From positions 37,778 through 101,777 of the forward strand of contig JAOMCN010000002.1 of assembly GCA_028345065.1 (NCBI GenBank): a DNA stretch of 64,000 nt. The letters are read 5' to 3'. Position numbers and translations under genes: made by a program. Positions 1 through 9,400 of this stretch are shown here, in pieces; position 1 is the first letter of the stretch; each line of letters opens with the position of its first letter. The notes beneath the pieces are model-generated. The model ran no database searches and was not told where the DNA came from. It saw only the letters and a program-made list of their open reading frames with translations. The DNA is from Rhodospirillales bacterium (lineage in GTDB: Bacteria > Pseudomonadota > Alphaproteobacteria > Rhodospirillales > UBA2165).

Positions 1-2
1 TT

Positions 3-1718
3 TTTGTGGTAGATGAAGCGCATATGGTCTGCGAGTGGGGAGATGACTTTCGGAGTGAATACCAGGTCCTCCCCGGTTTGCGGCGCGGTCTATTAAAACA
101 TTGTCCAAATAAAAAATTCCGCACAATCTTGATGTCCGCGACCCTTACGCCGTCCAATTTGGACACTCTCGAAGAACTATTTGGGCCAAAAGACGAAGTC
201 CAAATTTTCTCTGCCGTCTCATTACGGAGGGAACCCACCTACTGGAGTAATTTTGCAGAGAGCAAAGCAAAAAAAGACGAACGCCTGGATGAGGCACTAC
301 GTCACGTACCGCGACCATTTATTTTATATATGTCGAAACCAGAGGACGTGAAAAATTATACACGCAGCTTAAAAAACAAGCATGGTTATCGCCGGATAGA
401 GGAATTCCACGGCGGGACCAACGGCAAAGAACGGGAACGGATTATCAAGCAATGGCAAAAAGATGAAATTGACGGTATCATCGCAAATTCTGCCTTTGGC
501 TTGGGAATTGACAAGTCCAATGTCCGCACCGTTATACACGGCGCCCTCCCGGAAACACTGGACCGCTTTTACCAGGAGGTAGGTCGGGGTGGAAGAGACG
601 GAAAGCCCTCTGCATCAATTTCTATTTACTGCGATGAAGACATTTCTATAGCTAAAAACTTGGCTAAAGATAGTGTCATTGGGACCGATAGATCTTTCGA
701 ACGATGGGAAACAATGTGGAACCAAAAAGACGACGGAAAAACTCTGAGAAATGATTTATTTGTCTTGGACTACACTATACCCCCGAAAGACATCTCCCAA
801 ATAACACCTGCAAACAATGCGTGGAATTTAAAAATTATAAACTCTCTAAACCGCTGCGGCATGATTGAAACGGATTTTGAACCGATTGATTTATCACAAA
901 CACAACTTTTTGAGGGTAGTGATGAGGAAAAACAGGAGTTGCTCGATAAGGAGTGGAAAAATTATCATAATAGGATCTTCATTCGTATTGAAGATGAGAA
1001 CCATCTAGACAAAGAATATTTTGCTCAGAAATTACGTCACCTCTGGGATGATGAGAAAAATGACGGAGAGGCGTCTCTCGAGAAACTTCAACAGGCCCTT
1101 AACGGCGATCAGGAGATGGGACAAATCTTATCTGGATTATATACTGATGACGTCCGCGGAATTAATGTCTCACATTCCTGCCGAGGATGCCCGGGAAAAT
1201 GCGATCGTGAGACCAGGCGAATTTCCAACGGATTGCAATATATAAAGCCATTAAAGCAGCTGGAACCGTCGCTGTGCAATATCGAAAAGTTAAGCAAGAA
1301 AGATATAACTGAATTCTATTTGTTTTATGAAGAAGGGCAACTGGAACCCAATATATATGAATTAATCGATAAACTGATTAAGGAATATGGCGTCAGATAC
1401 GTTTTATTCTCCAACACCCAATTTAAGGACCGTGTTGAGGCAAAATTATTGGAAAACACTTATTTTGATGAAATTCTGTTTCTTGGGGACTTAAACATAG
1501 AGACAAATTATTGGAACAGGACAATAAAAATTCCGACGGCGCAGATTTATTACCCGCACGAAACAGATCGCTTGCCGAATACCCGACTAGACCTCCTGAA
1601 CCCCTACCCCTCTGTCTCCGTCGTCCCGTCAAAAATCAAAAGCCATAAACATGATCATCGTCTTTTAATTGAAGACGTACCCTTCAAAAACCATTTGTCC
1701 GTTGGGGAGTTTCTCTAA
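3..1718 (+). CDS. dpdF: RecQ-like DNA helicase, DpdF-like (5' truncated by window edge)
   Basis: The reading frame is open at the left edge, so the N-terminal part (Walker A and the start) lies outside. The visible 571 residues begin at the DEAH box, followed by the SAT motif (LMSATL), then helicase motifs V (GLGIDKSNV) and VI (a QEVGRGGRDGK stretch at about residues 190-200), the RecQ pattern. A cysteine cluster CRGCPGKC sits at about residues 393-400, probably metal binding. The C-terminal 170 residues are not recognised. RecQ enzymes unwind DNA 3' to 5' using ATP. The gene overlaps the next by one base (TAATG). Followed by genes matching DpdG-K, it is best read as DpdF, the RecQ-like helicase of the 7-deazaguanine DNA-modification system. 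Helicase identity is certain; the DpdF assignment rests on context and size. Confidence 0.85.
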   Translation, partial: FVVDEAHMVCEWGDDFRSEYQVLPGLRRGLLKHCPNKKFRTILMSATLTPSNLDTLEELFGPKDEVQIFSAVSLRREPTYWSNFAESKAKKDERLDEALRHVPRPFILYMSKPEDVKNYTRSLKNKHGYRRIEEFHGGTNGKERERIIKQWQKDEIDGIIANSAFGLGIDKSNVRTVIHGALPETLDRFYQEVGRGGRDGKPSASISIYCDEDISIAKNLAKDSVIGTDRSFERWETMWNQKDDGKTLRNDLFVLDYTIPPKDISQITPANNAWNLKIINSLNRCGMIETDFEPIDLSQTQLFEGSDEEKQELLDKEWKNYHNRIFIRIEDENHLDKEYFAQKLRHLWDDEKNDGEASLEKLQQALNGDQEMGQILSGLYTDDVRGINVSHSCRGCPGKCDRETRRISNGLQYIKPLKQLEPSLCNIEKLSKKDITEFYLFYEEGQLEPNIYELIDKLIKEYGVRYVLFSNTQFKDRVEAKLLENTYFDEILFLGDLNIETNYWNRTIKIPTAQIYYPHETDRLPNTRLDLLNPYPSVSVVPSKIKSHKHDHRLLIEDVPFKNHLSVGEFL

Positions 1719-2614
1719 TGGCTATCCTGAATGTTGATTGCCAGCTTAACGTCCTTTTACTGATTTGCGATGTGCTATCGGAAGTCGGACCTACTCCAAA
1801 GAAAGAGTTAGTCACCCTTTGTGTGTCTGGCGTCGAAAACGATCCAAACAAACGAACCTTGGGAAGTATCAACCAATTTAATAATATAGGAGAGGGTGTA
1901 GGCCTCTTTGATGAAGATACCAATCAGACAATCTCCTTTGCCAAAGAATACCAGGAAATAGACAAGTGCCCCCCCCAAGAACGCCTCGAAAAACTTCCCA
2001 AATTATTAAGGCGTGCAATCTTTAGCAACCAGTTAAAGGACGACTTCATGACCAGTAACGAAGGCTCCAATGACATAAACCGAGCCTTCGCCTGGTTACT
2101 ATCCCAGGATGTTTATACCATGTCTCTGGCAAACAATCCCATGTTTGAATTGGAGAGAGAGCAGTTTAAAAAGACAAGAGAGCGGGTTCTGGACGATAAC
2201 AGTTCCAGGACACGTAATATGAGAGAGTGGGGCACCTTCCTGGGGTTTATTGATCAGTCCTCTAATGACGCTATCATTGACCCTACAAGGGCAATTCAGG
2301 AAACTCTTCCAGATGTCTTCGGAAGGAAGAAAGAACTAAAGGCAGAGGAGTTTATCAAACGTCTCGCCGAAGAACTTCCCCCTTTAGATGGAGGTAAATT
2401 CCGAAACGCCGTTGAAAAATGTCTAGATACGAAATCTTGGAACAAACCTGAGGACGGCGTTTTATCAAAGTCACTGTCCAGGGCACTCTGGCGCCTTCAC
2501 AAAAATCCAAAAACACAATTTCAGATGGAACCCAGAGCGGATGCCGGATCGTGGGGCCTAGATTTACCACAAGGCGCCAACCCTAGAAGCTTTAGCCATG
2601 TGAGAGGGAGTTAA
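1718..2614 (+). CDS. dpdG: DpdG-like protein of the Dpd defence operon
   Basis: A 298-residue cytosolic protein with no catalytic motif that I recognise. The first ~70 residues look like a winged-helix-type fold: an LNVLLLICDVL helix, then TPKKELVTL, then a short glycine-rich turn before LFDED. This is what I would expect of DpdG, a protein of about this length lying between the RecQ-like helicase and the P-loop ATPase in Dpd clusters. The start ATG overlaps the last base of the upstream stop codon, so the two are translationally coupled. There is a 6-base gap to the next gene. The biochemical role is unknown. Assignment depends on order, size and general N-terminal resemblance rather than a diagnostic motif. 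Confidence 0.7.
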   Translation: MAILNVDCQLNVLLLICDVLSEVGPTPKKELVTLCVSGVENDPNKRTLGSINQFNNIGEGVGLFDEDTNQTISFAKEYQEIDKCPPQERLEKLPKLLRRAIFSNQLKDDFMTSNEGSNDINRAFAWLLSQDVYTMSLANNPMFELEREQFKKTRERVLDDNSSRTRNMREWGTFLGFIDQSSNDAIIDPTRAIQETLPDVFGRKKELKAEEFIKRLAEELPPLDGGKFRNAVEKCLDTKSWNKPEDGVLSKSLSRALWRLHKNPKTQFQMEPRADAGSWGLDLPQGANPRSFSHVRGS

Positions 2615-2620
2615 TCGAGT

Positions 2621-5600
2621 TTGACTGAACTAATTCAATTTTGGCCAAGTATCGACAACATTTCCGATTGCATTGTTGATCGCCAGGAAGCCGTCACGAG
2701 CAACGCGATCCTCCTGGCCATCCACAGACCTATGGCACTTCAATGGCAGGAAGAAAATACCGATAGCCTAATAAATAAAATAGAGACGGACGTCCTTTTG
2801 GAATTAACGAAGCCAAATCCAGATGCAGGCGGCCAATGTGTCACGATCACAGGTGCCTCCGGGTCAGGTAAAACGCATTTGGTCCGTTGGTTGGAAGCGC
2901 AAATTGTCAGAGATCCGAAGTTGAGAGAGAGATATAAGTGCATAAGGGTTCCAAAATCGGCGAGCCTTAGAAGCGTCGTCGAACATATAATTCAGCCTCT
3001 AGAGGGAGATCCCGCCTACGATAACATCCGCAGTACGCTGGAAAACGTAATACCAGACCTGGACGAGAGGGCAGCGGCAAACGATTTAACTAGCAAACTC
3101 CGAACCCGGTTAGAAAATAAGGAAATAGAGATAGAAAAAAACGAGGGAGATAGTGGTCAACTCAGCAAAGAGGATAGATTAAATAAATTTCACTGCCAAC
3201 GCCTCAGGGCGTACATCAATGAATTGACTATAGAAGAGCACATCCGTGATTCCGTTCTCATGCGCATTGTGCGCCAGGCTACCTCAAGACACAACGAATT
3301 GGGTGCAGATGACCAAAGCGACTTCGAGCAGTTTGAGCCCGAAGATTTTAATCTCCCCGATCATATAGACGTTCAGGCTGCTAGTAACAGCGTTATATCA
3401 TACTATGATAACTTGAGAGACCCTTCCGCCCGTCAAAGAGCCTGCGATATACTAAATTCTGTTTTAAGCGACGCCGTTGGAGATGTCTTTAATATACAAC
3501 AACTCGCAGACGGCAGAACGTGGGGAGAATTATTTGGGGAAATAAGAAGAATATTTAAGCAAAAGGAACAGGAATTAGTGTTTCTTGTTGAGGACTTCTT
3601 CGCCCTTACGGGAATGCAAAAACCCCTTGTGTCAGTACTCATCGGAGAGAGTGAAAGTGAAGAGTGGTGTAACATCCGCTCCGCCATCGGCGTCACAGAT
3701 GGTTACAGAGCTGAAAACATCAATAGTTATATTTCTCGAGGTGGGGGACAATTTCTAGTCAGCAACTTATACGAGACCCAGGAAGAGGCCCTTACATTTG
3801 CGGTTAACATGGTAGGTGGCTACCTAAATGCCGGTCGTTGGGGAAAAGATAACCTGGAAAGGGAATTAAATAATTATCAGGAGGGGGACGGGGGCTGGAA
3901 AAACTTCTATAATGACGGGGACCTCTCAGAACAGGACAAAACCATAATCGAGAAATTTGGCCTCTCAGATGATGGTTACCCTCTGTTTCCTCTGAATAAA
4001 GATGCCATCAAAACGCTGGCGAAGCATCACTTGCTCCCTGGTGATCGCAAAACCTTTGAACCCAGAATACTTATAAAATTTATTTTACAGAAGACGTTAA
4101 GACTGAGAGAGAAATTCGAGAACAAGGCATTCCCGCCATTGAATTTGTCAGAAGGTATAAACAGGCAAGCGGCCATAGATCAGTATATCATGGGCCAGAA
4201 TTGTCCAGACGGGGACAAAGAAAGATTAAAATCGTTTGTTTCACTTTGGTGCGGTAATCCCCAACAACGTGATCAACTCCGCGCAGATGAAATCATTTTA
4301 AAGACCTTTAACCTCCCGAAGATGAGCGGCGTTTTGGAACCCGTTACCGAGGATCCACCAACAGTTGACCCTCCAACTGGTGACGACCCACCGCCACCTA
4401 AACTAAACTTACCTACCCAAGTGTGGGAGGGTAAATTAGAAAATTGGGTTAACGGACAGAGTGTTTCTGCAAAGGATGCCAACGAACTTCGAATATCCAT
4501 TCGAGATTTTATAATCAATCGAATTAGATGGGATGTCATCAGGGTAAAAATACCGTCGCAGGACAACTTTGATCAAAGCCTCATTGGTATCCCTATAGCG
4601 CAAGGTGGGGGTCGACCACCATTTAGAATTTTCATCGAAGGGGATGCCAATACAACAGAAATAAACGATATCGATGGATCCTTACGGCAGGAAATGACAG
4701 CAATTGGACACTATATCGAAATGGGGGGTTGGGAATATGAAGGGGGAGAACTGGAAAGAGCCCAAGCTTATAATCTGATCGATCGCATGGTCCCGGAATT
4801 TGAAGCTTATTTCATTGAGAAGGCGACAAAGGAGCTCTCACCATTATTGGTTGCGGCTGGGGCAATGGCAACTTTACGGGGAACCCCGATAGAAGGCAAA
4901 AATGATTGGAATGCCCTATTTTTGGGAAACACTACAGAAGCTCCAAAAGGATATACATTTGACACCCCTAGCTATCAGGAAGTGTATGATTTGCAACGAA
5001 ATTCGTTTATTCATGCGAAGGGTTTAGAAAGTTTAATTTTTGACCGGTGTGGTTGCTACCAGGGAGCAGGCAATACCGCCTACGCTGTTGACGTTGCACG
5101 ACTTAAGAATGTCCCCGAAGATATCCCTTTGAATACTATAAAACATTTGTTTCCAGAGAACTTTGCCTTTTTTCAAAGCATCCGAGAAAACCAACTTTCA
5201 AGCAAAGCAAGAAATTTTGTGAAACAAATTGGTCAGGACCTAAGGGCGTGCGGGGATGTATTTAAAACGCTGGAGACGGGTGATCCAGTAATCATTGCAA
5301 GCCTTTTAACAAACGCCCAGGGAAATAACATGTTGAAGGGGAATAGAGCATTTTTACAAACCGCATTTGACACGCTGAACAATAGTCAAATTAAAAAAAG
5401 CACGTTGGAAAAAATTGAAAAAACCATTTCCAAAGATCAACCAGAAATTCTCAAGATGGGCCAAATACTTGCCCAAATTGATCTGACGGAATTTGTAAAA
5501 GTTCAGAAGAATTGTCTGATCGTCAGCGAATTCCTGGAATCTCTATCAAAAAATATGGAGCAACACGCGGGAACTGCTGCGGGTGCCGAACTGACTAAAA

Positions 5601-5668
5601 GGCAAGAGGACATCAAGAAAGACTTAGAAGAGATCAAAAGTACAGTTGAAAATATGGTTAATGTCTGA
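2621..5668 (+). CDS. dpdH: DpdH-like P-loop ATPase
   Basis: A 1015-residue protein starting at TTG, with a purine-rich GAGAGGGAG upstream; no ATG fits. Walker A is GASGSGKTH at residues 78-86, and a Walker B-like hydrophobic strand, LVFLVEDFF, lies near residues 318-326. The N-terminal lead-in (ILLAIHRPMAL, residues 30-40) is what I associate with DpdH. A proline-rich linker rich in DPP and PPPP (about residues 576-595) separates the ATPase half from a C-terminal half that ends in a coiled coil. The family is taken to be the ATP-driven component of the Dpd restriction module; its DNA or protein partner is not established. It lies 6 bases after the DpdG-like gene and 5 before the DpdI-like gene. 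Confidence 0.78.
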   Translation: MTELIQFWPSIDNISDCIVDRQEAVTSNAILLAIHRPMALQWQEENTDSLINKIETDVLLELTKPNPDAGGQCVTITGASGSGKTHLVRWLEAQIVRDPKLRERYKCIRVPKSASLRSVVEHIIQPLEGDPAYDNIRSTLENVIPDLDERAAANDLTSKLRTRLENKEIEIEKNEGDSGQLSKEDRLNKFHCQRLRAYINELTIEEHIRDSVLMRIVRQATSRHNELGADDQSDFEQFEPEDFNLPDHIDVQAASNSVISYYDNLRDPSARQRACDILNSVLSDAVGDVFNIQQLADGRTWGELFGEIRRIFKQKEQELVFLVEDFFALTGMQKPLVSVLIGESESEEWCNIRSAIGVTDGYRAENINSYISRGGGQFLVSNLYETQEEALTFAVNMVGGYLNAGRWGKDNLERELNNYQEGDGGWKNFYNDGDLSEQDKTIIEKFGLSDDGYPLFPLNKDAIKTLAKHHLLPGDRKTFEPRILIKFILQKTLRLREKFENKAFPPLNLSEGINRQAAIDQYIMGQNCPDGDKERLKSFVSLWCGNPQQRDQLRADEIILKTFNLPKMSGVLEPVTEDPPTVDPPTGDDPPPPKLNLPTQVWEGKLENWVNGQSVSAKDANELRISIRDFIINRIRWDVIRVKIPSQDNFDQSLIGIPIAQGGGRPPFRIFIEGDANTTEINDIDGSLRQEMTAIGHYIEMGGWEYEGGELERAQAYNLIDRMVPEFEAYFIEKATKELSPLLVAAGAMATLRGTPIEGKNDWNALFLGNTTEAPKGYTFDTPSYQEVYDLQRNSFIHAKGLESLIFDRCGCYQGAGNTAYAVDVARLKNVPEDIPLNTIKHLFPENFAFFQSIRENQLSSKARNFVKQIGQDLRACGDVFKTLETGDPVIIASLLTNAQGNNMLKGNRAFLQTAFDTLNNSQIKKSTLEKIEKTISKDQPEILKMGQILAQIDLTEFVKVQKNCLIVSEFLESLSKNMEQHAGTAAGAELTKRQEDIKKDLEEIKSTVENMVNV

Positions 5669-5673
5669 AGATC

Positions 5674-6414
5674 ATGACTACATTTAACTTAAAAGACATT
5701 AACAAAAAGCTCTCCGATATCAAAGGTGCGGAGGGGAATATTGCGGAGGAAAAAGCGCTGGGGGAGCGCCTTTCTGAACTCCAGGGCAGCAGAAATCATT
5801 TATCAGAGGTACAAGAAAAAATTAATACGCTTAAGCAAGCGGCAAGCGAAGGCGAAGATGAAATCTCCATTGCTATAAATCTTGATGTTAACCAGTTTCA
5901 ATCTATCCAAAACCAGTTGCAGGACAGGTTAGACAAATTTGATCAAGATCCAACAAACGAAAATTTTATGGGCGGAAACAAATGGAATAGATTAGTAAGT
6001 CTTATTAGAGATAGCTGCAACACCGCAATCTCGGCGTTTGAGAAAAACTGGGAAACGATCGTTAGAGAAAAACTGGGATCGTCCCCGGAAGAACTCGAGC
6101 GCGTCATGGGAAAAGAAGGCCCAAACGTTGGGACGATGGCAAAATACAAACAAACCTATTATGAAGGGTTTGCCGCCGTAGAAAAGTTTACTGAAGAAAA
6201 CCAAATTAACATCAAGTTACTCCTTCAAATCGCGGAAAAACTGATACAAATTCGAAAAATATTTGTAAATATTCCTGACGACTTAAAAGAATTTTTCGAA
6301 GATGCAGCGAGAAGTGGTTTTCCCCTCGAAAAATACACGGCCGAGATAGAGGAGTGGCTAAAGGAAAACAAAGTCATTGATCGTTACGTTATCGGGTCAC
6401 GTCGTGATCATTAA
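5674..6414 (+). CDS. dpdI: DpdI-like coiled-coil protein
   Basis: A 246-residue, highly charged, soluble protein. Residues 1-90 show heptad-like spacing of hydrophobic residues (INKKLSDIKG, LSELQGSRNHL, VQEKINTLKQA), so a coiled coil is likely; the rest is predicted helical. No enzymatic motif is seen. The short coiled-coil protein between the large ATPase and the large helicase is the position of DpdI. The 3' end overlaps the next gene by 11 or 38 bases depending on the start used there. It may be a structural partner of one of the neighbouring ATPases; that is inference from the coiled coil and coupling only. Confidence 0.65.
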   Translation: MTTFNLKDINKKLSDIKGAEGNIAEEKALGERLSELQGSRNHLSEVQEKINTLKQAASEGEDEISIAINLDVNQFQSIQNQLQDRLDKFDQDPTNENFMGGNKWNRLVSLIRDSCNTAISAFEKNWETIVREKLGSSPEELERVMGKEGPNVGTMAKYKQTYYEGFAAVEKFTEENQINIKLLLQIAEKLIQIRKIFVNIPDDLKEFFEDAARSGFPLEKYTAEIEEWLKENKVIDRYVIGSRRDH

Positions 6415-9400
6415 CAACACAGATGATATTCTAAGATTAATTCTTGATGAGATTGAACGCCGGGAAAATTCTCTCCTGGTCTGGGGTGTTGTTGACGGTT
6501 CTTCCAGCGAAACAGAAATTTTAGCTGTTATTTCAGATATCATAGACGACAACTGGAAAAGAGTTGAAGAAATTGATGATAGGTTCACGGATACGGGATT
6601 TGTCCTCAAAAAACTCACAGAAAAGTGCCTCATCTTTGAGATCCCGTTTACCGATGATCAAAGACAATTTAGATCGAGAATGGCGGAGACCGTTCGCCTT
6701 CTTTTTCACCTTAGGCAATTGTTTCCCCTGCATGATCGAGTTGGCGGCTATAATGCTGCAAATACGCTGGTAGCCGATTACCGATTTAAGCGGGTAAGCC
6801 GGTCTTACCCAAAACGAGACCAGACGTTATCAGACTTTTTTGAGGTATTATGTGCAGAGAACCCTAATATTCGGGCGGCTCTTGAAGCCCAATCTGAGAG
6901 ACGTCCTGGCATTGAACGTTTTATGCTAGCGAATTTTCAGGTTGAGGCAACTAAGGCTATTTTAGACAGCATCGCAACCAAGAACGACCAGGGAATTCTC
7001 ATATCTGCAGGAACGGGAAGTGGAAAAACCCTCGCATTCTACCTGCCTGCCCTCTCGCGCATAAGCGATCTTATTCAACAAGAAGACAACACTGACAGAT
7101 GGGTAAAGGCGGTGGCTATTTACCCCAGAAACGAACTGCTAAAGGACCAATTTAGAGAAGTCTTCACTGAAGCGCGATTACTCGATGACCTTTTAAAGGC
7201 GAAGAACAAAAGAAAAATTCAAATTGGAGCCCTATTCGGTCCAACACCAAATTCATCGGGCGGTCCTAAATATAAGGACGATTGGATAGATGATGGAGCG
7301 GGTTACATCTGTCCATATATTAACTGCATTCAATGTGGCGGATTAATGGTTTGGCGGCATGAGGATCTGCGTCGAAACAGGGAAGTTCTATGCTGCCAAG
7401 GAGATGAGTGTGATTTTGAAATTAACGAAGACGAAATAATTTTGACACGGAAGAGGATCGCCAAATCCCCGCCGGATATCCTTTTTACGTCCACTGAAAT
7501 GATGAACCGCCATCTGAGTAACAAGATTTTAAGAAGTGCCTTCGGAGCTTTCCCCCACGCCCAAAGGGCACCAGAAATGATGCTCCTCGACGAAGTTCAC
7601 ACTTACCAAAGCTTTACGGGTGCTCAGATCGCCTTTCTGTTACGACGTTGGAGAAATGCACTTCCGAATGGTTCAGACGTCACCTTCATTGGGCTTTCGG
7701 CAACCCTGAAAGATGGGGAGGTTTTCTTTGCAGAATTGTGCGGGCTTAGTGCCGACAACGTAACTGAAATCAAGCCCCGCCCTTCGGAAATGGAAAAGGA
7801 AGGCGCCGAATATACCATTGCCCTCCGCGGAGATCCCGTATCAAGGGCAGCTCTCCTCTCAACGACCATTCAGACTGGAATGCTGTTATCTCGAACTTTA
7901 GATGAAAGAAACTCGCGAGTGAGCGACGGCATATTTGGGACGAAACTTTTCGCCTTTACGGATAAACTGGACGTCATCAACCGCCTAGAACCAGATATGC
8001 TGGATGCAGAGGGGCGAGATAGAGATGGAACCCCCCTTCGAAAACCTCCTTTAGCATTTTTACGGCAACCTCAGAACGATAAAACTCGCTACACAAATGG
8101 CCAGGATTGGCTGATGTGCAGGCAGATTGGCCATTTCCTGGATAACAAAAAGAATATTTCCAAAACGACCTCCCAAGATCCGGGTGTTAATCTTGAAGCA
8201 GAGGTCATCATAGCGACGTCGACACTTGAAGTGGGTTTTAATGAAACGAACGTTGGCGCCGTAATCCAGCACAAAGCCCCAAGAGGCATGGCGTCGTACG
8301 TACAGAGAAAGGGTCGTGCCGGAAGAACCCGAAAAATGAGACCTTGGACGGCAATTGTCCTATCGGACTATGGTCGCGATCGCCTGATTTATATGGCGTA
8401 TGAACAACTTTTCGATCCGGAATTACCTGCAAATTCTCTTCCCATTGGTAACCGATATATCTCAAGGATCCAGGCGGTCTACTGTCTGATCGAGTATTTG
8501 TCGAAAGAGGTAGGAAACATTTGGTCCGGTCGCCCTATACGGAAATGGCTATCTCAACCCTACGAACCGGATAATCGAGAAGAAACACTTAAAAAAGAAC
8601 GGTTATTTCATAAGAAACTTCGGGAAATTCTGACAAATATACTTGAAGACACTGTTGTTTTTGATGACTTTTCTTCTTACCTCGGTAAATCTCTTCAACT
8701 CCAAAACGATGAAATTCAGGCAATTCTGTGGGATCACCCGCGTCCCCTCATAACTGCCGTCATCCCCACCGCCTTGAGACGCCTTGCAACCAACTGGAAA
8801 AATGAGAACGGAGATGAAGACCATTATTTACGTGATGCCCCCCTTCCGGAATTCGCAACGCAGACTTTGTTTAATGACTTAAACCTTCCCGAAGTTATTT
8901 TAAAGATGCCTGAACAGCAACTGGGAGACGACGAAACCATGGCACTTTCCCAAGCGATGAGGGAATTTGCCCCTGGGAGAATATCAAAACGATTTGCTGC
9001 AACCGGAAGAGCTAACTTAAAACATTGGGTGTGTCCTGAGGATTTAACGGAGAATGAATGCCTCCTAGAGTTCACAAATCCATATGAATTATCCGAACTG
9101 GGAAGGTGGTCGTTAGTTGAAAGATCTGATGTCGTTTCTCTGCCAGTCTTCCGGCTATTATCCATTCAACTTAAACAGGCAGATCCGGATTACGGTGATA
9201 CCTCTAATGCCCGACTAAACTGGCATACTCAAATCATTGCCAGAGAGAGAGGAACCCCACTGGCACCACCCGTCGGTGTGCCTCTTGAACAACTAATCGA
9301 AGACATCCAAATTTTCACTCATGAAGATCAAAATCCTGTTGAAATTCGTCGATTTTCAGATCATTCCAACGCGGATATAAGGCGGCCTAAAGAGGAGGAT

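Noticed and set aside
1021..1245. Short frames on both strands inside the RecQ-like gene and similar shadows throughout the large genes
   Set aside because: They lie wholly inside long, motif-bearing genes in other frames, lack ribosome-binding sites and show no recognisable sequence.
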